From assembly GCA_002110485.1 (NCBI GenBank), contig MOWL01000001.1, positions 1,426,001 through 1,490,000 of the forward strand: DNA of 64,000 bases, given 5' to 3'. Shown here piece after piece: positions 57,303 through 64,000 of this stretch. The notes below the pieces were generated by a model. It was given only the letters and a program-made list of their open reading frames with translations. It did no database searches and had not been told where the DNA came from. The DNA comes from Emergomyces orientalis (taxonomy: Eukaryota > Ascomycota > Eurotiomycetes > Onygenales > Ajellomycetaceae). Position 1 is the stretch's first letter. Each line of letters opens with the position of its first letter. Made by a program: the position numbers and the translations under genes.

Positions 57303-58318
57303 TCAAACAAACTCACTCGCCGCAACACAATCCCTAAACCTCCTTGGAGCTTTCCCAGTCACCCTCTCAACCACATCATTCATCCGATCTTCAGCTCCGT
57401 TTTTAATGCTTGTCTCCAGACCTGCCAGCATATGCGAATAATCCCCCGATACGCCAAAAGATGACTCCATTCTGCTTGCGAATTCAGCTTCAGATAGCTT
57501 AACATGCGTGATCTTGCTGTCGAGCACGGAAGACAGGATTTCTGCCATGTCATCGTACGACAACAGCTCAGGTCCCAGGATGAGATGTTCCGTGTTATGC
57601 GGGCGGGCGTCCGTCAAGGCACGGAAGGCGACACGCGCAATATCGTCTGCGGAGATGAAGGGGACCCTCCCCTCTCCCGTTGCGGAATAGATTTTTCTCT
57701 CCTCTTTGATAGACGGGAGGTGTTGGCTTTCCGAGATATTTTCAGTATCAATGTCGGTTTAAGTCAAACGTGTCCCAAATTGGTATACTATGAGGGAAAT
57801 ACAAAAAGAGAATAAAATATATACCCATAAACCAAGTCGGGCGCAAAACTGCCCACTCAATGGCTTCCCCCGCCTCCCCTTTCTCCCCTTTCTCCCCCAA
57901 TTCCGCCAAATAATCGTGCACCTTCCCCATCGCAGGCCCGCCCCTTTCAAAACTACTAGCACTAAGCAACACAAACCTCTTCACACCCCTTTCCCTCGCA
58001 AAATCGATGAACTTTTTCATTGGTGGAACCATATCTAGCACAGGCGGGGCGACGATGTACACTGCAGGTGATGGGCTTGGATACGGCTCTGGTTCCAACA
58101 GCAGTGCTATTTCTCGACGAAAGTGATCCCGAGGCCATTGTAAATGGTTGTGCCCAAGTGGATTCATCGAGCCAGTCGAACTGTGCCTGTTTGTAAGAGC
58201 TGGATGGGGAGATGGTGCGAGATGCGACGAGGAAGGGGATCTCTGGGGTTGTGGTAGAAAGGATGGAGGCGAAACGACCGGCGGTTTTACCACGTCCGCC
58301 GAGTATTAGGATTGTCAT
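57303..58318 (-). pseudogene. Broken NmrA-like NAD(P)-binding protein gene
   Basis: Three pieces on the minus strand look like one NmrA/atypical-SDR protein. Piece 1 starts at ATG 58318 with a Rossmann motif (MTILILGGRGKTAGRF) and runs to DWLDESTW (about 58150). Piece 2 continues in another frame with AVYIVAPPVLDMVPPMKKFID, VKRFVLLSASSFERGGPAMG and AVLRPTWFM (to 57826). Piece 3 is ENISESQHLPSIKEERKIYS to the stop at 57303. Between 1 and 2 the reading frame changes by one base in a region with no intron of workable length. Between 2 and 3 a good GT donor exists (57824) but the position that restores the family sequence (LRPTWFM then EN) ends in TG (57743), not AG. Two lesions suggest a pseudogene. 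Sequencing error or an unusual splice is the alternative. Confidence 0.6.
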
Positions 58319-59408
58319 ATTTCATTTTGCTGGTTTGCTGGTGTTGTTGCTGTATGGTGTTTTCATTTATTTATTTAGTTTTTTTTTTTGTTTTTTTTTT
58401 AAAAATTTTAAAAAAAAAAGCATCCAGTGGACTGGGTACTATACATGGGAGAGATGGAGGGATATATGGTTTGCGGTTTTCACAGTTGTGTCGAAGCGTT
58501 GCTGTGCCCAAGTTGAGTAGTAGCTGATAGACTCCTGATGATCAATAATGCTCAGGCTATCCGGTCAACTGAGGGTTTAATCACTCAATTGAACCTGGCC
58601 TTGAGAGGGCATTGCGCGATAGTTATATCCTTCAGTCGACCACGCCGACTGTTAGGAGATGCTACCTAGTATGCATGTACTTCGTCATACAACTACCCTA
58701 TTAACCTCTTGCTTTTCATAACACTAACGTTCTCAATACCTAGTAGGGATAAAATAGGCATTTGCAATCTTGCTACTCTCATGGAATTTTCATTGTATTT
58801 TTTACAGTTCATAAATTCCGCAATGGCAAGTTAAGTCCGAGTTGGTACGTGCTTTTTTTTAAAATAAAAAAACGGTCTTATCTCCTCGTCGGGGGCCAGA
58901 AGCAGCTTTCGTGTACTTTATCTGCCCCCTTTTTTGAGGCAGCACATTGGCCAAATATACGCAGATGAGCAAACAAGGATGCTACCTAACGTTGATCTTT
59001 CATTTTGACAGCCCTGGAGAGCCTGCTAGGCCTACTCTGTACTAAGCTGACAGCACCGTGACTAACTGCTGACTAGGTGGTGCAAGGTAAAGTTGCCTCA
59101 CCCCCAGACGAAGAGATGCCATATTCGTGGACTTAAGATGCACGCGGGCTTAACGCGGAGATTTAATTGATTTCAAATCGAAAAGGGATATTCCAAATGA
59201 GGTGGCAATATTTACAGATATGAAGATACCTATAATTCGTGTCAAGGGGAAGATGGTCTCAGGTACATACATACATGGAGTCCTACATAACTCCCGGAAA
59301 GAGCCACGAGAATTGTAACTGACCCAAGGCAGAGCAGCAATAATTGCATTGAAATTCTTTTGATAAAAACCAGTTTGATATCGGCTACTTAAGGGGGAAA
59401 AAACAAAT
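58319..59408. other. Intergenic stretch with a poly(T)/poly(A) palindrome
   Basis: 1.09 kb without a recognisable gene. T-rich then A-rich blocks at about 58378-58419 could form a weak hairpin. The region lies between the broken NmrA-like gene and the SnoaL-fold gene, which diverge. Confidence 0.5.
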
Positions 59409-60329
59409 ATGGCAAATTATCAAGCCGTCGACTATCTCCTTGATAGAGCCAACATCCACGATGTCATTACGAAGATGGTAAGTGAATCAAATCACCCCTA
59501 GAGCCCAAGGGGCGTGTGTGGAAGATGGAAGAGGAGCAAAGAAACAGGAGACAAACACCGAAAGGACATCGATCGATCATACCAAGACTAATAATAAAAT
59601 GAACATAAACATGAAAAACAGAGTTATTATGTGGACACCCATCAATGGGACAAACTCGTTGACGAGGTGTTCATCCCAACCGACCTCGTTATCGACTATT
59701 CGAAAGGTTTCGGTACAGAGGCGATAACGACGACAGCTAAGGATACAGCGACGAATTGGAAAGGGCTCATGGAAACGTTGGATACGGCACAGCATATTCC
59801 AAGGTACGAAAGATGCAATTGTGAGACAGAGAGGGAGGGAGATACAGGAGATGAGAGGGTGACGGAGAGGAAAAAGGATTAGAGAAATCTACTGCTAATG
59901 ACAAGGCTCGGGTAACCATCGCAGCGCTACACTCATCACCCTCCCCCAGCCAGGCCAGGAGACAGCTGTACCCCAAACGGCCTTTGCCACTTGTAACGTT
60001 GTGGTGAGGATGGTGAAGAAAGATGCTGATGGAGGACCACTGGTATCAGACGGGGTGAGGAGTAGCGGGCTTCTCACAGCTCAATGACTCTCTCTCTATC
60101 TCTTTTACTTGTTATTTTGCTGGCTTTATCTATCGTCTCTGAACAACCGCTGCTGACACATAAATTTTTCGCGATGATTATTATTCTTTATCAGGGCCGA
60201 TATTATTTTGAATTGAAACGGGTAACGGGAGATCCACGCGCTGGTAATCCATGGCGGATCACCAAGCTCGTAGCGATGTTGGCGTGGGTTGATGGGAATA
60301 CGAAATTGTTTCCATTTGATGGGTACTAG
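59409..60329 (+). CDS. SnoaL/NTF2-fold protein (171 aa)
   Basis: Four exons (59409-59477, 59622-59803, 59925-60054, 60195-60329; phases 0, 2, 0) give 171 residues. The pattern is that of SnoaL-like domains: helix with a short acidic start (YQAVDYLLDRANIHDVI), YYVDTHQWDKLVDEVF (Tyr and Asp-Trp typical of the fold), VIDYSKGFG, a central helix, then beta strands AFATCNVVVRMVKK and RYYFELKRV, ending in a WRITKL strand. Known relatives include scytalone dehydratase and polyketide cyclases, but also many enzymes and binding proteins of unknown role. No biosynthetic cluster surrounds it, so no substrate is assigned. The stop is followed 14 bases later by a long GA repeat. Confidence 0.85.
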
Positions 60330-60340
60330 CGAAGAGGAAA

Positions 60341-60342
<2 letters not shown>

Positions 60343-60384
<42 letters not shown>
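60343..60384. repeat. (GA)21 microsatellite in 3' flank
   Basis: Perfect GA units over 42 bases, starting 14 bases after the stop of the SnoaL-fold gene, so probably in its 3' UTR. Confidence 0.95.
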
Positions 60385-60385
<1 letters not shown>

Positions 60386-61142
60386 GGAAGGCGAACAGGG
60401 AATATGTAAATTCACACGTAATTATATAGATAAACGAGTGCATTTATCATGTTTGATGTCTGGTTTTTACTCTTGAGCTTTTTACTCTGAACGAAATATA
60501 TCACTTATGCAGTTATTTACTGGATAATAGAATAGTGCAGGAAAGTTTTCTCTTACTCTCGAAACAACAGCCATCGGTCAAAGGGTACGTACTCTTGTTT
60601 TCGGGCAGACAAATTCAAAAAATCTTCCTCTAAAAGCCTCCTAAATAAATAAAATGTATTATAATTTGCAATTGTTCCTGCAGTTGAAGACGTGACAGAT
60701 AGATATATATGCGTGTAACCAACCGCCACACATTGTAACCTGCATGAAACAACACTCTTTTGCCGTGTACCTGCAGACAACCCCTCTGCCAAACTTCAGG
60801 CACAAGATATGCCGAGCACATCCATATGCAAACCTCGTTCAGATGTAGGAGTGCGGAATCAGTACCTAGGTAGTAAATAGATTCGTGGCTTTTATAGGGT
60901 TGAAATATTTCTCCAGATCTTTTCTGGCAATAAACCATAGTTACCAAACATCAAGGGGAACCCTTGAAAGGCCGCCAACTGAGGGCTTAAATTAGGATCT
61001 GACATCATCGGGAGCAGTACATCAGAGGCCTGAAGGGAATTGCTTGTCGTGCTGGCTGTGCTGCAGTGCTGCAGTAGTGTCTAAATTTCTTCACAGACTA
61101 CTGCCTGCCGTCTGAAGAAATCCCAATGGGTAATTCTCCGCG

Positions 61143-61181
61143 TTATTATTATTATTATTATTCTTCTTCTTCTTCTTCTTC
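61143..61181. repeat. Compound (TTA)n(TTC)n repeat
   Basis: Six TTA units followed directly by seven TTC units; simple sequence with no gene overlap. Confidence 0.95.
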
Positions 61182-61941
61182 TAGCAGATGGAGTTGTTTA
61201 TCTTAACGTTGCGGGGCTGGGCTGGGCCTGCCTAAGCCTTGGGTCGCGAGAAGGTCCATATATACTCCGTACGCTGTATTTAATTACATGGACCACAAAG
61301 TGTGCGGGGCACTCGAAATGGGTGTAGAACCGGATCCAGGAACGAACCAAGACAAGGAGAGACACAAAGTTGTCTTTTCTTGGATAATATATTTAGCAAA
61401 CGGATGCTATCTTTTCTCTCTTTTTTTCTTTCTTTTTTCTGCTGCCAGTTCCATATCGGTTTGGGGGGCCACGCTGAGGGTTTCAACATTCCAGGTTTCT
61501 TTGGTCTCCAAAATAGCAAGGTACGGGGGAGTTGAAGATCAACAATAATATACCTACCTACCTAGACATGGCCTGAATCTGAGCTCTTGATTGTAATTTG
61601 CGGAACCAGGGAACGGGCCCAGAAAAATTGTTGGAAAAAAGCGGAATTAATATCTGAAACCAAGGTTCCAAAAGGGGGTTTTTCCAGTAGCTTAAATAAT
61701 CATTATAATTTATTTTTTTGAATTTATTTTTTTTTGAATTTGAGGATGTTTACCAACCAAACAAAGTTACAATAACGTTTAGAACTACGAAAATAAACTG
61801 TAGAGATGACGAAATTCTGTAAATAATAAGTAAATAAACAAGCAACAGAGAGGAGCGGTAGTTAGTTTAAAGGAATTAAACAACAAAACAATGCCTATCC
61901 CACCTAGGCTGGACCCCTGGCTCTTTGACTCTCTCGCTGAC

Positions 61942-62001
61942 TCTGATTTCTGATTTCTGATTCTGATTTCTGATTCTGATTCTGATTCTGATTCTGATTC
62001 A
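61942..62001. repeat. TCTGAT/TTCTGA hexamer-like tandem repeat
   Basis: Units of CTGATT, some extended by TTC, repeated over about 60 bases. On the minus strand it translates as alternating Asn-Gln or Ser-Glu, which explains the repetitive shadow ORFs. Confidence 0.9.
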
Positions 62002-62650
62002 GATGCTGGGTTGGGTTGGGTTTGATTAAGTACCACCACCAGCTGCTGGGCGTTGGCTGATGATCCCTGGCGATCGACTCTGCGAAACCTCCGCCGGACT
62101 CGCTCTTCGCACACTTTTCCTCTCTATCCCCAACTTCATCCAACACACTTTCAACCACCGTCTACGTTTTGCATTTCGGACTGCATTTCGAGCTACAACA
62201 GTTACTGTCCACTGCAACTTTCCACTGGCCTACCTCTCCACAAACCGTTATCGAGTGGTTTAGGTTCCTCTTGTCACTCTTTATTTCAAGCTCTGGACGT
62301 TATTGTTACTCCGCCCTTCCCAAAATACCAACCAACAACCCCAACCGCCACAAAATTAGATCGTCTCTCCTCCGTACATATAGAATTCCCTTGCCCTCCA
62401 ATATTTGTTCCTCCAAATGGTACCAGAGCAGAATCATCACCAATGACCCAATGTGGTTGAAGAAATCCAAGCTCAATTGCACCCCCCAGTGTCGCTTTTT
62501 GGCGCCTCTCCTTTTGACAAACCTCAGCGACTCCCCTCGCTAGCCACCCACATTTTCGTAGTTCGTTGGTCTGATATATCGTTTGAACATACCACTTCCG
62601 ATTCTACGACTACCATTCAATCCCTTCGACATATACGCTCGTTACCAAAC

Positions 62651-64000
62651 ATGGCCAACAATGGCTCATCTGATTCCCTGGGAAAACCGTGGTCGCGAAA
62701 CCCAACACCCTCTCCCCGCATTTCTCATTTTGACGGCGACGTCGCCCCTGTCCTGTCGCCCCTCGATGCATTCGCCTTACAAGGACGGCTTTTGGCCAAA
62801 CAGCTTGATGAGTCGAAGAAAGTGGATAGGCGCATGAGTCGGCTTCCCCCCTCAAGTGTCGCCAGGTCCTTATCCCAACCAAGAGCGGGCTACTTCCGAG
62901 CACATTCCTCCGACGAGTCGAGTACCACGGCACCAGTCAGTCCAGGAGGTAGGAGTTATGGTCGCAGCGGAGAAGTGGAGGAACCTACTTTCAGGCCAAA
63001 GTCACAGCACCCGATGCTGAGTCGAATGTCAGAACAGAACCCGGTCTCAGATCTAGATTGCGACAACGACCGCAATGCCGCCGAAGCAGCCCCAGAAGTT
63101 CCGCCAATTCCACTCAGCGCCTTTGGGCCACCCCGTGCCGAATCGCCTGAGGACGCATCGTGGTTTCACTCAGATGGAGAAGATGAACAAGAAAGCCCGA
63201 CAAAACCCTCCCCGACTGCTCATGATACTTCAACAGCGACCCGGGCACCGCCTGAAAGTTCCGCTGCGAAACGGAATGCCTCGAACACCCTCGCACCTCC
63301 CAGTTCCTCCACGAAACGGACAACAGGGAGTCCTGGACTTCCTCAGCACGAGAGCTCTGATGATGATTACTTCACCAGTTCGACGGCAGGGTCAACCTTC
63401 TCGAAGCCAAGAAAGATGTCTTCAAGCAGTGGCATGTCAATGCCTCAGTCTCCCATGACACATTTTACCCGGCCCCATCCTCGTTCGCCTTCCCCGACTT
63501 CTGAATATTCCCCTATACCAAACCAACCACAACGTCCATCTTTCAACTTTTCGCGGCCATTAAGCAGATCCAGTACTAACATTTCCATGCCATCCCCTTC
63601 ACTTTCTGGACCTGAACAACCGGAGGAATATCAATCGAGGGCCATGAACAGGGGAAATCGCCCTTCTCCAATTACCGTGCCAAACTCGTCTGATTCCAAA
63701 GCGGACGATGCGCAAACTTCTGCACCAACATCTTACATCTACGCGAAGTATTCGCTTCCCCGGGGAAGATCTGTTTCGCGCAACTCCCTCGTGTTTACTG
63801 GTCTTCAAACTCCCCTTTTTGAGTGGAATGAGCCACTTTTTGAAAACTCCCCGCCCCCAAGTGCGGCTGGGAGGGAAACATTCGAGGAAATATCCTCCTC
63901 ACCTCCCGCGGCCCATGCTCACCACCCTCCTGTTACACAAGCACCACCGAAGCAGGAATCCCCGTTGAAACCAGAGTCACAGGCCGAATCGGAACAAAAG
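62651..64000 (+). CDS. Partial ORF: Ser/Pro-rich disordered N-terminus of a large protein, runs off the window
   Basis: An ATG at 62651 (MANNGSSDSLGKPWS) opens a frame that continues without a stop for 450 codons to the window edge, so the 3' part is missing. I do not recognise the protein. Near the start is VLSPLDAFALQGRLLAKQLDESKK followed by RRMSRLPPSSVARSLSQ, which looks like a conserved helical/basic motif; the rest is Ser/Pro/Glu-rich with many SP and TP sites and a QTPLFEWNEPLFEN element near 390. No membrane segment or catalytic motif is visible. A proline- and phosphosite-rich regulatory region ahead of a folded C-terminus is likely. Upstream DNA is C/T-rich leader. Confidence 0.75.
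   Translation, partial: MANNGSSDSLGKPWSRNPTPSPRISHFDGDVAPVLSPLDAFALQGRLLAKQLDESKKVDRRMSRLPPSSVARSLSQPRAGYFRAHSSDESSTTAPVSPGGRSYGRSGEVEEPTFRPKSQHPMLSRMSEQNPVSDLDCDNDRNAAEAAPEVPPIPLSAFGPPRAESPEDASWFHSDGEDEQESPTKPSPTAHDTSTATRAPPESSAAKRNASNTLAPPSSSTKRTTGSPGLPQHESSDDDYFTSSTAGSTFSKPRKMSSSSGMSMPQSPMTHFTRPHPRSPSPTSEYSPIPNQPQRPSFNFSRPLSRSSTNISMPSPSLSGPEQPEEYQSRAMNRGNRPSPITVPNSSDSKADDAQTSAPTSYIYAKYSLPRGRSVSRNSLVFTGLQTPLFEWNEPLFENSPPPSAAGRETFEEISSSPPAAHAHHPPVTQAPPKQESPLKPESQAESEQK

Larger units (their letters stand above)
60330..62650. other. Intergenic stretch with several microsatellites
   Basis: 2.3 kb without a recognisable gene. Contains the GA repeat at 60343, a TTA/TTC repeat at 61143 and a TCTGAT-type repeat at 61942. 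The last 500 bases are C/T-rich and probably leader of the gene at 62651. Confidence 0.5.

Noticed and set aside
58010..58200. A short intron that would repair the NmrA-like frame change
   Set aside because: Every GT-AG pair tried was either shorter than about 45 bases or left the downstream block out of frame.

Overview
The window is nuclear DNA of a filamentous ascomycete (Pezizomycotina), most likely a Eurotiomycete of the Onygenales type. Reasons: short GT-AG introns (about 50-140 bp), moderate GC, long pyrimidine-rich leaders, microsatellites, single-gene transcription units, and a gene set (NUC-1/PalcA-type bHLH regulator, ErdS, DUF1776, FAR-17a-like protein) typical of higher fungi. 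The order is inferred from protein style only; no species can be named. No rRNA, tRNA, CRISPR array or intact transposon was recognised.

Layout. 1-4.6 kb: one small cysteine-rich secreted peptide in otherwise silent DNA. 4.6-6.9 kb: bHLH phosphate regulator (NUC-1/PalcA/Pho4). 9.1-10.6 kb: unknown protein with a cysteine cluster. 12.1-13.4 kb: mitochondrial PP2C phosphatase (Ptc7). 15.0-16.0 kb: uncharacterised ORF. 16.6-20.8 kb: UTP23, CMC2 (minus strand) and PWP1. 20.8-27.4 kb: a 6.65 kb stretch without a recognisable gene. 27.4-28.5 kb: conserved fungal unknown. 31.0-33.4 kb: RRN3. 34.3-41.2 kb: an alpha/beta hydrolase diverging from an AspRS-DUF2156 fusion, read here as the ergosteryl-aspartate eraser/writer pair ErdH/ErdS. 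41.8-46.4 kb: ARPC2 and UTP12 diverging from a 281 bp promoter. 47.9-51.4 kb: Wss1 protease diverging from a DUF1776 protein. 53.0-55.0 kb: a membrane/F-box-like/zinc-cluster protein. 55.3-56.3 kb: FAR-17a/AIG1-like membrane protein. 57.3-58.3 kb: a broken NmrA-like gene. 59.4-60.3 kb: SnoaL/NTF2-fold protein. 62.7 kb to the end: a large disordered N-terminus running off the window.

How the genes fit together. Four genes (UTP23, PWP1, RRN3, UTP12) serve ribosome production: RNA polymerase I initiation and pre-rRNA processing. Two serve mitochondria (CMC2, PTC7). ARPC2 belongs to actin branching, Wss1 to DNA-protein crosslink repair with Cdc48 and SUMO. The most notable unit is the erdH-erdS pair, which diverts aspartyl-tRNA from translation to a membrane sterol. 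Exon joins below were worked out by hand from splice signals and reading-frame phase; every listed intact model stays in frame to its stop.
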